Source: Thermosipho sp. (in: thermotogales)
Lineage (GTDB): Bacteria > Thermotogota > Thermotogae > Thermotogales > Fervidobacteriaceae
NCBI GenBank assembly: GCA_017656335.1
Contig: JACDOA010000003.1
Coordinates: forward strand, 1 to 64,000
Reading direction: 5' to 3'
Length of the DNA: 64,000 nt
A program made the translations under genes and the position numbers. Within the stretch, counting starts at the first letter, position 1. The number at the start of each line of letters is the position of its first letter. The notes beneath the pieces are model-generated. The model was not told the origin of the DNA. It did no database searches and saw only the letters and a list, made by a program, of their open reading frames with translations. This document shows, piece after piece, positions 27,920 to 37,194 of this stretch.

Positions 27920-28732
27920 TTATTTACTTAAAATTTCAAGAAAAATGTAAATCGCTGGTACAACAAATAAAAGACCATCAATTCTATCTAACATTCCCCC
28001 ATGCCCTGGCATAAAATTTCCCATATGTTTTAATCCATACGCTCTTTTTATAGAAGATTCAAACAAATCGCCAAAAGTATCTAAAACACCGGTTATTATT
28101 CCAAAAACTATTGAATACCAAAATGGAATACTATATTGAAAAAATGAATTTATTATAGCAAAATAAATTAAGGTATATAAAATTGTACCGAGAATTCCTC
28201 CAAATACTCCTTCAAAGCTTTTATTTGGACTATATATCGAAGGAAGTTTGTGTTTTCCAAAAGACATTCCAAAAAAGTATGCAAACGAATCATAAGCCCA
28301 ACTTAATGTTAATGTTAACAACGCAACTGCTGCACCATGTTTAGCGTAGAGAGGTATAAAAAAAGAAAGATTCATCGAAATGTAAATCAGCGCAATTAAA
28401 AAAACTCCATAATACTCCATTATTTTATTTTTGTCTTTAATTAAAAACAATGTAATAGTCATTCCAATTATAAAAAGAGTACTTAGAAGTTCTAACGGAT
28501 TATTAATAAACCATAATCCAAGCAAAATTGGAAATAAAGAAGTTAAAGATATGTATATAATAATAATTCCAATTTTTTTATTTTTCATAATCGTTGAAAA
28601 AAATAGCTCTGAACTGGATAATAAAACTATTGTTGAAACTAATCCTACTAAACTTTTAAAAGAAATAAAACAAGCTACAACAAATGGAGCAACAATTAAA
28701 GCTGAAATAAGTCTCAATTTTGTTTCGCTCAC
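27920..28732 (-). CDS. cdsA: Phosphatidate cytidylyltransferase
   Basis: Integral membrane enzyme that makes CDP-diacylglycerol for phospholipid synthesis. It has about eight hydrophobic segments, a conserved SWAYDSFAYFFG near 145-157 with SPNKSFEGVFGG near 168, and the C-terminal family signature around GHGGMLDRIDGL (about 245-256). The length of 270 is normal. The start is GTG 28732, which has GGAGG 6 bases upstream and overlaps the uppS stop (GTGA). Confidence 0.93.
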   Translation of the reverse strand: MSETKLRLISALIVAPFVVACFISFKSLVGLVSTIVLLSSSELFFSTIMKNKKIGIIIIYISLTSLFPILLGLWFINNPLELLSTLFIIGMTITLFLIKDKNKIMEYYGVFLIALIYISMNLSFFIPLYAKHGAAVALLTLTLSWAYDSFAYFFGMSFGKHKLPSIYSPNKSFEGVFGGILGTILYTLIYFAIINSFFQYSIPFWYSIVFGIITGVLDTFGDLFESSIKRAYGLKHMGNFMPGHGGMLDRIDGLLFVVPAIYIFLEILSK

Positions 28733-29409
28733 TGTATCCCTCCAAATCGCCTTTTACGCTTTTTATAATCTTCAATAGCTTTATCCAATTCTTCTTCTGA
28801 AAAATCAGGCCAATAAACATCAGTAAAATATAATTCACTGTAAGCAGATTGCCACAACAAAAAATTACTTAATCGTTTTTCACCAGAGGTTCTTATAATC
28901 AAATCAGGATCGGGAATATCGGGAGCATATAAAAAGTCCTTAAAATTTTCCTCATCTATATTTTCTAATTTTCCCTTAATAATTTTTCTAACTGCATCTA
29001 TTATTTCTGCCCTTCCACCGTAATTTAAAGCCATATTTACAATAATTCTATCGTTATTTTTTGTTTTTTCCTCATACTCCTTGCAAATATTGAAAATCTT
29101 ATCTCCTATTTCTTTTATGCGGCCCGAAAAAATTAATCTTACTTTTTCTTTTTTCATTCTTTCATAAAATTCAGAAATTTTGTTTTCAAGAAGGCCTAAA
29201 ATAAAGTTAACTTCGGTTCTAGGTCTTTTCCAATTTTCAGTTGAAAATGCATAAAAGGTGGTGTACCGAATCCCTCTTAATGCACACCACCTAACTACTT
29301 CCTCTATTTTATATGCACCCTTCAAATGCCCATACACTCTGGGCTTGTTCCTTTTTCTTGCCCATCGACCATTACCATCCATTATAAATGCTATGTGTTG
29401 AAGACTCAA
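28729..29409 (-). CDS. uppS: Isoprenyl transferase (undecaprenyl diphosphate synthase)
   Basis: cis-Prenyltransferase that makes the C55 lipid carrier for wall and surface glycans. The motif [11 protein letters not shown] (about residues 8-18) carries the catalytic Asp, and GHLKGAYK and the FSTENWKRP segment (near 70) are standard. [20 protein letters not shown] near 175-194 is the C-terminal substrate motif. The start is TTG 29409, which overlaps the frr stop; a GGAG lies 11 bases upstream and coupling to frr translation probably helps. The length is 226. uppS-cdsA pairs are very common. Confidence 0.94.
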   Translation of the reverse strand: MSLQHIAFIMDGNGRWARKRNKPRVYGHLKGAYKIEEVVRWCALRGIRYTTFYAFSTENWKRPRTEVNFILGLLENKISEFYERMKKEKVRLIFSGRIKEIGDKIFNICKEYEEKTKNNDRIIVNMALNYGGRAEIIDAVRKIIKGKLENIDEENFKDFLYAPDIPDPDLIIRTSGEKRLSNFLLWQSAYSELYFTDVYWPDFSEEELDKAIEDYKKRKRRFGGIQ

Positions 29410-29963
29410 AATTCCATTATCTCCTTTTTCTTTCTCTCAAAAAGATTATCTAACTCTTGTATATACTTGTCAGTTAAATTTTGAATCTCTTTTTCATGTC
29501 TTTTTTCATCATCTTCAGAAAGTTCTCCGTTTTTTTTCATTTCTTTCAAATCTTTTAAAATATCTCTTCGAATATTTCTGATAGCAATTTTCCCTTGTTC
29601 GACAATATCTTTTGATTTTTTTACCCATTTTTCCCTTTGTTCTGTTGTAGGAGTTGGAAAGACTAATCTTATGACATTTCCATCGTTCATAGGATTTAAG
29701 CCTAAATCACTAGCCTGTATAGCTTTTTCAATTGCATTTAATAAATTTCTTTCCCATGGTTTAATAATCAACGAACGTTCTTCAGAAACACTTACAGTAG
29801 CAACCTGATTTATGGGCGTAGGAACTCCATAATAATCAACTTTTATTTCCTCTAATAAAGCAGGTGAAGGCCTACCTGTCCTTAATTTCTTTAATTCATC
29901 ATCAATAGCTTCAATAGTCTTTTTCATTTTTTCTTCAGTTTCTTTAATAAAAGCTGGCTTCAT
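29406..29963 (-). CDS. frr: Ribosome recycling factor
   Basis: Splits post-termination ribosomes together with EF-G. The 185-residue protein has the typical N-terminus ([31 protein letters not shown]), the [19 protein letters not shown] segment near 79-97 and a long Lys/Glu-rich C-terminal helix. The ATG follows GGGAGGTGCTCTA. First gene after a promoter at about 29998-30003 and coupled to uppS downstream. Confidence 0.96.
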   Translation of the reverse strand: MKPAFIKETEEKMKKTIEAIDDELKKLRTGRPSPALLEEIKVDYYGVPTPINQVATVSVSEERSLIIKPWERNLLNAIEKAIQASDLGLNPMNDGNVIRLVFPTPTTEQREKWVKKSKDIVEQGKIAIRNIRRDILKDLKEMKKNGELSEDDEKRHEKEIQNLTDKYIQELDNLFERKKKEIMEF

Positions 29964-29997
29964 TAGAGCACCTCCCGAATCTTTATTTTACTTTGAT

Positions 29998-30006
29998 ATT
30001 ATAACA
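29998..30006 (-). promoter_or_regulatory. Extended -10 promoter for frr-uppS-cdsA-alaS
   Basis: The minus strand reads TGTTATAAT, an extended -10 with TATAAT at 30003-29998, about 28 bases before the frr ribosome binding site. No clear -35 is seen. Confidence 0.55.
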
Positions 30007-30027
30007 TGTATTTAATTATAAGAATAA

Positions 30028-31728
30028 CTATTCTTCTTCACTACCTCCTGTAACTCTAATAACTTCTGCAAGAGTTGTTTCACCAGATATGACTTTAAAC
30101 ATCCCATCTTCAAATAAAGTCCTCATCCCTCTTCTCTTAGCAGCTTCAGTTATTTCAATAACTGAATTTCCTCGTTTAATTAATCTTCTAATTTCATCAT
30201 CAACTATTAAAACTTCTGCAATAGCAGTTCTCCCTTTATATCCTGTATCATTACAAGCATCGCATCCTTGTGCAACTAACTGTTTGGGTTCAAACTCTGG
30301 ATAAAGTTTTAAAACCAAATTTTTGTATTCTTCGGGTAAAGATGATTCAACCGAGCAATTTTTACAAGCCTTTCTTACAAGCCTCTGCCCAATCACACCT
30401 ATTAATGACGAACTAATTAACGATGGATCAATTCCCATATTTACTAACCTATCAATAGCTCCAGGAGCAGTGTTAGTATGTAAAGTTGATAAAACTAAAT
30501 GCCCAGTTAAAGATGCTTCAACAGCAAGCTGAGCGGTTTCTTTATCCCTTATTTCACCTACCATTATAATATCTGGGTCTTGCCTTAAAAATGATCTTAA
30601 ATATTTTGCAAATGTCAATCCAATTTCTGGGTTTACTTGACATTGAGTTATTCCGTTAATTGTATATTCAACGGGATCTTCAGCTGTTATAATATTCACA
30701 CCTTCATGGTTTAAAGAATTAATAATTCCAACCAAGGTGGTACTCTTACCACTCCCCGTTGGTCCAGTAACCAAAATAATTCCATAAGGATGTTTAATTA
30801 ATTCTTGTATCCTCTGATAATTATATTCTGAATAACCTAATTCTTCTAACTTTCTATGTGATTGAGATACTCTCAAAATTCTCAAAACAATTTTTTCTCC
30901 ATAAACCGAAGGCATTGTTGATACCCTGAAATCGAATTGTTCATTCTCTTTTTTTAAATAAAATTTTCCATCTTGAGGTAATCTTCTCTCGGTTATATCT
31001 AATTTTGACATTATCTTTATTCTTGTTACCACTGAACTATGACTAGCCTTTGGGTATTCAGTTATTTTTCTCAAAACACCGTCAATTCTATATCTCACAA
31101 CTACATTCTTCCCTTCTCGAGGCTCTATATGAATATCACTAGCTTCTAATTGTATTGCGTGTTCTATTATATTATTAACCATTCTTACAATTGGTGTACT
31201 TTCATCAAAAAGTTCTTCTTCGTTAACAGTTTCTTCCTCTTCTTCCACCTCTTGCGAAAACAATTCTTCAGCAACTTCAAAATCAAATTCTTTTTCGTTT
31301 TTAATTTCAAACATTAACTCTTCAAATAAATTAGGAGCAATTAAATAAAGTTCAACCTCTTTATCAAAAAGAAATTTCAATCGTTTTTTTATCAAAGAAA
31401 GATTATACACATTATCTGTTGCAACAATTAATTTATCAGTTTCTTCTCTAATTGGTACAAATCTTAACTCTTCCATCAAATCAACTTTAATTTTGTTCTT
31501 CAATGACATATCAATTTTCGGTTTTTCAGAAAAAAAGTTCAAACCATATTGTTCTGCTAATGCTTTTGTGATTTGTTGCCAAGTGCAAAGACCTAAGTCA
31601 ACTAAAATTTCACCAATTGGCTTTTTTGTTTCTCTTTGTATATTCAAAGCATACTGTAAATCTGCTTGTGAAATAACACCTTTTTCAATTAAAATATCCC
31701 CTAACCTCTTATACCTTTTTTCCATCAT
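30028..31728 (-). CDS. pilB: Type IV pilus/type II secretion assembly ATPase (PilB/GspE family)
   Basis: Hexameric ATPase that drives pilus or pseudopilus extension at the inner membrane. The N-terminal MshEN-like domain (about residues 1-150) begins RLGDILIEKGVISQADL. The catalytic domain has Walker A GPTGSGKSTT near 320, an Asp box around VGEIRDKETA near 390 and the His box STLHTNTA near 413. The tetracysteine zinc site is CKNC near 452 and CDACND near 489. The length is 566. Two adjacent ATG codons (31728, 31725) follow GGAGG; either may be used. The start lies inside the ftsZ 3' end, so pilus assembly and division are transcriptionally coupled. Confidence 0.92.
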   Translation of the reverse strand: MMEKRYKRLGDILIEKGVISQADLQYALNIQRETKKPIGEILVDLGLCTWQQITKALAEQYGLNFFSEKPKIDMSLKNKIKVDLMEELRFVPIREETDKLIVATDNVYNLSLIKKRLKFLFDKEVELYLIAPNLFEELMFEIKNEKEFDFEVAEELFSQEVEEEEETVNEEELFDESTPIVRMVNNIIEHAIQLEASDIHIEPREGKNVVVRYRIDGVLRKITEYPKASHSSVVTRIKIMSKLDITERRLPQDGKFYLKKENEQFDFRVSTMPSVYGEKIVLRILRVSQSHRKLEELGYSEYNYQRIQELIKHPYGIILVTGPTGSGKSTTLVGIINSLNHEGVNIITAEDPVEYTINGITQCQVNPEIGLTFAKYLRSFLRQDPDIIMVGEIRDKETAQLAVEASLTGHLVLSTLHTNTAPGAIDRLVNMGIDPSLISSSLIGVIGQRLVRKACKNCSVESSLPEEYKNLVLKLYPEFEPKQLVAQGCDACNDTGYKGRTAIAEVLIVDDEIRRLIKRGNSVIEITEAAKRRGMRTLFEDGMFKVISGETTLAEVIRVTGGSEEE

Positions 31729-32764
31729 CCCCCATTACCTCCAAACCAAATTTAAATAACGCTGGAATATCCTCTTCTGAGAATAAGAAATCTTCTTCTT
31801 GGTCAAAACCTGTAGCTATTAGAGTAACTCTAATTTCATCCTCCGGTACTTCTTCATCAATTATAACACCAAATTTCATATCGGCATCCTCACTGCATGT
31901 TTGTCTAATAATCATAGCAGCTTCTTGCATTTCCTGCAATTTAAAAGTCTTAGGAGCTGTAATGTTTAAAATTAATGAACTTGCATTTTCAATAGGATGT
32001 TCAATTAAACGGCTTTCCATTGCACTTCTTGCCGCCTCAATAGCTCTATTTTCACCTTTTCCAACACCTATACCCAACATTGCAGCACCAGCTCCACGCA
32101 TTACTGATTCAATATCTGCAAAATCCAAGTTAATATATCCCCGTTTAGTTATTAATTCCGAAATACCTTTAATTCCTTGGTGTAGTGTTTCATCAGCTTT
32201 TGCAAAAGCTTTTACTAATGGAGTATCAAGTGAAAGTTCTTCGAGAAGTTTATTATTGCTGATTTTAATCAGAGTATCAACTTTACCATGAATTCTTTTT
32301 ATACCCTCCATTGCTGCTTTCCACCTTGGGGTTCCTTCAAAGAAAAATGGCGTAGTAATAATTGCAACTGTTAAAATTCCTAAACTTTTTGCTATTTCTG
32401 CAATTACTGGAGCTGCACCTGTTCCAGTACCTCCTCCAAAACCAGCAGTTATAAAAAGCATATCTGTTCCTCTTAAAAGCTCTTCAAGTTTTTTCTTATC
32501 TTCAAGAGCTGCTTCTTCACCAACCTTAGGATCTCCACCTGCTCCTAATCCTTTTGTTAATTTTTCACCTATTTGAACAACCTCATCAGCTTTACTCACT
32601 TCAAGAACTTGAACGTCAGTATTTACAGCCACAAAAATAACATCTTTTATACCTGCTTCTACCATTCTATTTACAGCATTGCAACCTGCCCCTCCAACCC
32701 CAATAACTTTTATTACAGGTAAAGTCTTTGAGACATTATTTTCGCGTCTAACATTAAAACCCAT
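31709..32764 (-). CDS. ftsZ: Cell division GTPase FtsZ
   Basis: Tubulin homolog that forms the division ring. The GTP-binding motif GGGTGTGAAPVIAE lies near residues 116-129, IKVIGVGGAGCNAVNRM near 18-34 and the T7-loop NLDFADIESVM near 213-223. The C-terminus contains EEDIPALFKFG, matching the conserved tail peptide that binds FtsA. The length of 351 is normal. The ATG follows GAGGAATAAAT, 12 bases after ftsA. Confidence 0.97.
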   Translation of the reverse strand: MGFNVRRENNVSKTLPVIKVIGVGGAGCNAVNRMVEAGIKDVIFVAVNTDVQVLEVSKADEVVQIGEKLTKGLGAGGDPKVGEEAALEDKKKLEELLRGTDMLFITAGFGGGTGTGAAPVIAEIAKSLGILTVAIITTPFFFEGTPRWKAAMEGIKRIHGKVDTLIKISNNKLLEELSLDTPLVKAFAKADETLHQGIKGISELITKRGYINLDFADIESVMRGAGAAMLGIGVGKGENRAIEAARSAMESRLIEHPIENASSLILNITAPKTFKLQEMQEAAMIIRQTCSEDADMKFGVIIDEEVPEDEIRVTLIATGFDQEEDFLFSEEDIPALFKFGLEVMGDDGKKV

Positions 32765-32776
32765 ATTTATTCCTCC

Positions 32777-34030
32777 TCAAAACAATTTTTTAAAAAAGTT
32801 AGAGAGAATTTCTGCAAAACTTCTTTTTTTTACATTCTCATTAATATAATCAAAAGCTTTTTCGTATAATACAACATTTCCCAAAACTGAAGCAAACATT
32901 GGATCATTTAAGACATTTTCATTTTCTTCTATCACAAAATCCTCATTGTATATAAAATTACCTACTCTAACAGAACATCTCAATATGTCCGAAGCAACAT
33001 CAGTAATTCTAGGAATATTTGCTCCTCCTCCAGATAGAACAACTCCACCTGGAATACCTAAATCTTTAAATTCATCGAAATTCAAAACAGCATCTCTATA
33101 CACTCTTCTTACTTTCATAAAGATTTCTCTTAGTCTTGCATGTATGATTCTCGCAAGTCTTTCTCTTTCTGTTTCAAAACTAGTTCTTCCATCTAATGCT
33201 TTGTATTCAATTTTTAATGATTCTATGCCTTCAAAAACACCTATTCCATGTATTTTTAACAATCTTTCCGCTTCGTAAATAGAAGTTCGTAAAACTCTTG
33301 CAATATCAAGAATTACATGCCTTATTGCAACAGGAATTCTAACCAACATTACTGGTGCACTATTTAAATAAACTGTGGCAACAGTGGTATGGTAACCCAT
33401 ATCAACATGCATTACACCACTATCCTTCTCGGTACCAGTTAGTATTGCCTCTGCTGCAGAAACCGGAGATATAAAATAATCAGCTTCTCCAATTGTATCT
33501 CTAGTAGCGTAATCAACTATACTTCTATGAACATTATCTCCAATAATCAAAGAATAAACTGCTTCAAGTTTTTTAGCACTCATATCAACAGGATTGAAAA
33601 CAATTTTTTTGCCATCTAAAATATATCTCTTAGTATAGAGGTGGTAAACAAGATTGTTATCTCCTATAAATTCTGTTAAAAGCAGTTCTTTCAGTTCATC
33701 TAAATGTCTCTCATTAACAATTGCATTACTCTCATCTTCAGAAAGTATTAATTCTTCCTTAATTTCTCTCAACTCGAAATTCCCACAACTAGATGAAACT
33801 AAAAAATCACCTTTTAAAATTTTACCAACCTGTTCTTCTAAATTCTCAATTAAAATATTCATCGAGTCATTTAATGAAACAACATCTTTAATATCTCCTA
33901 ATTCAATACCCTTTGACTTTACAGCAGAATATGCTACAATTTCTTTGCCTTCATTTGTATAATTAATAACAACTCCTTTAAGTGTATCATTACCAATGTC
34001 TATAGATATAACTGGTGCCCATTTTGCCAT
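32777..34030 (-). CDS. ftsA: Cell division protein FtsA
   Basis: Actin-like protein that tethers FtsZ to the membrane. Phosphate loop 1 is ISIDIGNDTLKGVV near 9-22, phosphate loop 2 is VMHVDMGYHTTVATVY near 204-219, and GGVVLSGGGANIPRI near 330-344 is the adenosine motif. The last residues (FAEILSNFFKKLF) form an amphipathic helix, as in the FtsA membrane-targeting sequence. The length of 417 is normal. The ATG follows GAGGTGAAATA. The stop-to-start gap to ftsZ is 12 bases. Confidence 0.95.
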   Translation of the reverse strand: MAKWAPVISIDIGNDTLKGVVINYTNEGKEIVAYSAVKSKGIELGDIKDVVSLNDSMNILIENLEEQVGKILKGDFLVSSSCGNFELREIKEELILSEDESNAIVNERHLDELKELLLTEFIGDNNLVYHLYTKRYILDGKKIVFNPVDMSAKKLEAVYSLIIGDNVHRSIVDYATRDTIGEADYFISPVSAAEAILTGTEKDSGVMHVDMGYHTTVATVYLNSAPVMLVRIPVAIRHVILDIARVLRTSIYEAERLLKIHGIGVFEGIESLKIEYKALDGRTSFETERERLARIIHARLREIFMKVRRVYRDAVLNFDEFKDLGIPGGVVLSGGGANIPRITDVASDILRCSVRVGNFIYNEDFVIEENENVLNDPMFASVLGNVVLYEKAFDYINENVKKRSFAEILSNFFKKLF

Positions 34031-34034
34031 TATT

Positions 34035-34517
34035 TCACCTCACTTTTACTAACATATCGTCTTTAATATAATAAACTTCATTAACGTTCGTATATTTATA
34101 CCAAACCTTTAAATTCTCAAAGTAAACAGCCAATTTACCAATATCTTCAAAATAAATTTTTGCATTATTTAATAGTACAAAACTATTATCTTTAAGATTT
34201 ATTTCGTATATTATTGAAGGAATTTTGTCTGGAATAAATTTGAGAATGTCCTGGCTAACAACTCCATTAATTTCGTCAATAAAATCTTTGGGAATTTTTA
34301 TAACTGGAACCTTTTTAAATTCACTTGAACATTGGATTAAATCAAATATCTTTCCATTTTTATCTACCAACCACAATTTATAATTATATGGTAAAATAAA
34401 AGTAGCCGAAAAATGCATTAAATCTTCGGTGTTAATTGAACTTTTTTTAAAAAATGGCATTAAATTAATTGTCATAATTGTTAAAATCACAATAATTAAA
34501 AAATAGGTTTTTTTCAT
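34035..34517 (-). CDS. FtsQ/DivIB-like division protein (short, divergent)
   Basis: A single N-terminal membrane segment (about residues 4-19) is followed by about 140 extracytoplasmic residues. WLVDKNGKIF near 49-58, VPVIKIP near 70 and the closing strand VNEVYYIKDDMLVKVR fit the beta domain of FtsQ/DivIB. FtsQ normally lies directly before ftsA, as here. At 160 residues it is well below the usual 220-280, and the POTRA domain looks reduced or missing. The longest frame begins at ATG 34523; ATG 34517 is preferred because AAGG lies 8 bases upstream. The assignment rests on position and weak pattern, so it is tentative. Confidence 0.5.
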   Translation of the reverse strand: MKKTYFLIIVILTIMTINLMPFFKKSSINTEDLMHFSATFILPYNYKLWLVDKNGKIFDLIQCSSEFKKVPVIKIPKDFIDEINGVVSQDILKFIPDKIPSIIYEINLKDNSFVLLNNAKIYFEDIGKLAVYFENLKVWYKYTNVNEVYYIKDDMLVKVR

Positions 34518-34583
34518 TATCATATCCTTGATACTATTTTATCATATTTATTTTAACATAAAACATTAATTTTTTTTTAACAA

Positions 34584-34911
34584 GGAGTGGGGCATGCAAG
34601 CGCGGTTAGTCAAACTTAGACTAACCGAGGAAAGTCCGGACTCCATGGGCATGGTACCGGATAACATCCGGAGGGTAAAACCCTGGATAGGGCCATAGAA
34701 AAGAAAACCACCGAAAGGTAAGGGTGGAACGGTGAGGTAAGAGCTCACCAGACATGGAGTAATCCATGTGCTTGGTAACCCCTACCTGGAGCAAGGTCAA
34801 GCAGGGATAGGGTGGCTCCGCCCATATCCCGGGTAGACCGCTTGAGAAATTTGGTAACAAATTTCCTAGATAGATGCTTGCACAAACAGAATCCGGCTTA
34901 TGCCCCACTCC
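34584..34911 (+). ncRNA. rnpB: RNase P RNA (type A)
   Basis: Catalytic RNA that matures tRNA 5' ends. The terminal P1 helix pairs GGAGTGGGGCAT (34584-34595) with ATGCCCCACTCC (34900-34911). Inside it lie the universally conserved GAGGAAAGTCC (34628-34638) and, near the 3' end, ACAGAATCCGGCTTA (34885-34899), which form helix P4 and its neighbours. The base content is near half G+C (32 of 60 in 34621-34680), far above the AT-rich surroundings, as expected for a structural RNA of a thermophile. Short reading frames across it on the minus strand are chance. Confidence 0.97.
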
Positions 34912-34933
34912 AATTTTAAATAAAATTTTAGTG

Positions 34934-34942
34934 TGATATAAT
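34934..34942 (+). promoter_or_regulatory. Extended -10 promoter for fba-ackA
   Basis: TGATATAAT at 34934-34942 is an extended -10 element 28 bases before the fba ATG. The region just upstream is the end of rnpB, and no good -35 is visible. Confidence 0.5.
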
Positions 34943-34970
34943 AATTTTGAAAATAAAAGGAGGGAAAATT

Positions 34971-35909
34971 ATGTACGTAAACACCAAAGAAATCTTAGAA
35001 AAAGCAAGTGAAAATTTTTACGCAGTACCTGCTTTCAACATTAACAATCTAGAATTTTTAATTGCAATTATTGAGGGGGCTGTTGAAAAAAATGCCCCAG
35101 TAATTATTGAAACCAGTGAAGGAGCTATTAAATATGCTGGAAATGGTGACATTTATCGAGGCACTCGTTTGTTTGTTAAAATGGTTCGAGAATATGCAGA
35201 AAGTGTGAATATACCAGTTGCTTTACACTTAGATCATGGAAAACATTTTGAATTTATAGCAGCTGCAATAAAAGCAGGATATTCATCTGTCATGATTGAT
35301 GCTTCACATGAAGATTTTGAAAAAAACATGGCTATTACAAAAGAAGTTGTAAAATGGGCTCACGCTTCAGGAGTTTCTGTAGAAGCTGAGTTAGGACAAT
35401 TGGCAGGCATCGAAGATAACGTTTCAGCTGCAGAAAACGTATTAGTTGATCCTGATCAAGCAAAAAGATTCGTTGAAGAAACTGGTGTAGACTTTTTAGC
35501 TCCTGCTATTGGTACAAGCCATGGGGCATTTAAATTTAAAGGAGAAGTAAAATTAGATTTTGAAAGACTTAAAAAGGTTAAAGAATTAACCAAAATTCCT
35601 CTTGTCCTTCACGGCGCTTCTAGCGTTTTAAAACAATACGTTGATATTGCTGAAGAATTTGGAGCCGATTTCAGCGGAGCTAAAGGTGTACCTGCTGAAG
35701 AAATCAAAAAATGTGTCCAATTTGGTATTAATAAAGTTAATACTGATACGGATCTTAGACTTGCATTTGTCGCTGGACTTAGAAAACATTTAAAAGAAAA
35801 TCCAAAAGAATTTGATCCAAGAAAATATTTCAAAGAAGGAATGAATTTTGTAAAAGAAGTTGTTAAGGATAGATTGGAATTTTTAGGGGCTGCTGGAAAA
35901 GCATTATAA
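34971..35909 (+). CDS. fba: Fructose-bisphosphate aldolase, class II
   Basis: Zinc-dependent aldolase of glycolysis and gluconeogenesis. The zinc ligand and substrate motif HLDHGKHFE lies near residues 82-90, SVMIDASHEDFEKN near 104, EAELGQLAGIED near 138-149 and LVLHGASSV near 211. The length is 312, on the short side of class II. The longest frame begins at TTG 34947. ATG 34971 has AAGGAGGG 7 bases upstream and is chosen. Followed by ackA after 18 bases, so the two are cotranscribed. Confidence 0.95.
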   Translation: MYVNTKEILEKASENFYAVPAFNINNLEFLIAIIEGAVEKNAPVIIETSEGAIKYAGNGDIYRGTRLFVKMVREYAESVNIPVALHLDHGKHFEFIAAAIKAGYSSVMIDASHEDFEKNMAITKEVVKWAHASGVSVEAELGQLAGIEDNVSAAENVLVDPDQAKRFVEETGVDFLAPAIGTSHGAFKFKGEVKLDFERLKKVKELTKIPLVLHGASSVLKQYVDIAEEFGADFSGAKGVPAEEIKKCVQFGINKVNTDTDLRLAFVAGLRKHLKENPKEFDPRKYFKEGMNFVKEVVKDRLEFLGAAGKAL

Positions 35910-35927
35910 GCAAAGGAGGATTGAAAA

Positions 35928-37148
35928 ATGATAGTTCTTGTTGTAAACAGTGGTAGTTCATCAATAAAATACCAATTAATGGATATGAAAGATGAAAAAG
36001 TTCTATGTAAAGGAATAGCCGAAAGAATAGGAATACCTGGAAGTAGAATTGTACACAAAAAAGATGGGGAAAAGTTTATTGTAGAAAAACCTATGGTAAA
36101 TCACGACGAAGCTCTGAAATTTGTCCTTGAAACTTTAATTGATGAAAAATACGGTGCCATTAAAGACTTTAAAGAAATTAATGCAGTTGGGCACAGAGTT
36201 GTCCATGGTGGAGAAAAATTCTCAGGATCGGTTCTTATAGACGATGAAGTTATAAAAGCAGTTGAAGAGTTTTCTTTCTTAGCACCTCTTCATAATCCAC
36301 CAAATTTAATGGGCATTAAAGCAATAATGAAACTTTTACCAAGCGTGCCAAATGTTGCTGTATTTGATACTGCTTTCCATGCCAAAATGCCAAAAAAAGC
36401 TTATTTATATGCAATTCCATATACTTATTACGAAAAATATAAAATAAGAAGATACGGCTTTCATGGAACAAGTCATAGATATGTTTCAAAAAGAACAGCT
36501 GAAATTTTGGGATTAGATTATAATAAATCAAAAATTATTACTGTACATTTGGGAAATGGCGCATCAATAGCAGCCGTCAAAAATGGTAAAAGCATCGACA
36601 CTTCAATGGGGTTTACACCTCTTGAAGGCCTTGTAATGGGCACAAGATCAGGTGATCTAGACCCCTCAATTGTCACTTTTCTTATGGAGAAAGAAGGATT
36701 AACTTCTGAAGAAGTATATACAATTTTAAACAAAAAAAGCGGCGTCCTTGGCCTTACTAACAATTTTAGTTCTGACATGAGAGATATAGAAGATAAAGCT
36801 TTGGAAAATGATCCTTTATGTCGATTAGTACTTGACATATATGAATATCGTATAGCAAAATACATTGGTGCATATGTTGCAGCAATGAATGGTGTTGACG
36901 CCATAGCCTTTACTGCAGGTGTTGGGGAAAATTCCCCAATAACTAGAGAGGAAATATGTGAGAATTATTTAGGATATCTTGGAATAAAAATTGACAAGGA
37001 AAAAAATAACGTTAAAGGAACAGAAAAGGTTATTTCAACACCTGATTCAAAAGTTTCAGTATTAATTGTCCCAACAAATGAAGAATTAATGATAGCAAGA
37101 GATACAAAAGAAATAATTGAAAAAGGTATTAAACAAATAGAATATTAA
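35928..37148 (+). CDS. ackA: Acetate kinase
   Basis: Makes ATP and acetate from acetyl phosphate, the main energy step of acetate-producing fermenters such as Thermotogota. The signature VVNSGSSSIKYQLMD lies near residues 5-19 and GFHGTSHRYVS near 178-188, with GNGASIAA near 208 and FTAGVGENS near 327. The length of 406 is normal. The ATG follows AAAGGAGGATTGAAAA. pta is not adjacent. A strong terminator follows. Confidence 0.96.
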   Translation: MIVLVVNSGSSSIKYQLMDMKDEKVLCKGIAERIGIPGSRIVHKKDGEKFIVEKPMVNHDEALKFVLETLIDEKYGAIKDFKEINAVGHRVVHGGEKFSGSVLIDDEVIKAVEEFSFLAPLHNPPNLMGIKAIMKLLPSVPNVAVFDTAFHAKMPKKAYLYAIPYTYYEKYKIRRYGFHGTSHRYVSKRTAEILGLDYNKSKIITVHLGNGASIAAVKNGKSIDTSMGFTPLEGLVMGTRSGDLDPSIVTFLMEKEGLTSEEVYTILNKKSGVLGLTNNFSSDMRDIEDKALENDPLCRLVLDIYEYRIAKYIGAYVAAMNGVDAIAFTAGVGENSPITREEICENYLGYLGIKIDKEKNNVKGTEKVISTPDSKVSVLIVPTNEELMIARDTKEIIEKGIKQIEY

Positions 37149-37162
37149 TTAATGATTATAAA

Positions 37163-37188
37163 AAAGCTGGCAATTGCCAGCTTTTTTT
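37163..37188. terminator. Bidirectional terminator between ackA and the rhomboid gene
   Basis: AAAGCTGGCAATTGCCAGCTTT is a perfect inverted repeat with A runs on the left and T runs on the right. It ends ackA on the plus strand and the rhomboid gene (stop at 37195) on the minus strand. It is the only convergent junction in the window with a hairpin. Confidence 0.88.
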
Positions 37189-37194
37189 AACTAA

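Noticed and set aside
29999-30027. AAGAATAGTTATTCTT after pilB as a terminator
   Set aside because: The loop would be only two bases and no T run follows; frr has its own promoter there.
34566-34908. Short minus-strand reading frames across the RNase P RNA
   Set aside because: They have no ribosome binding site, no recognisable protein and coincide exactly with a structured RNA gene.
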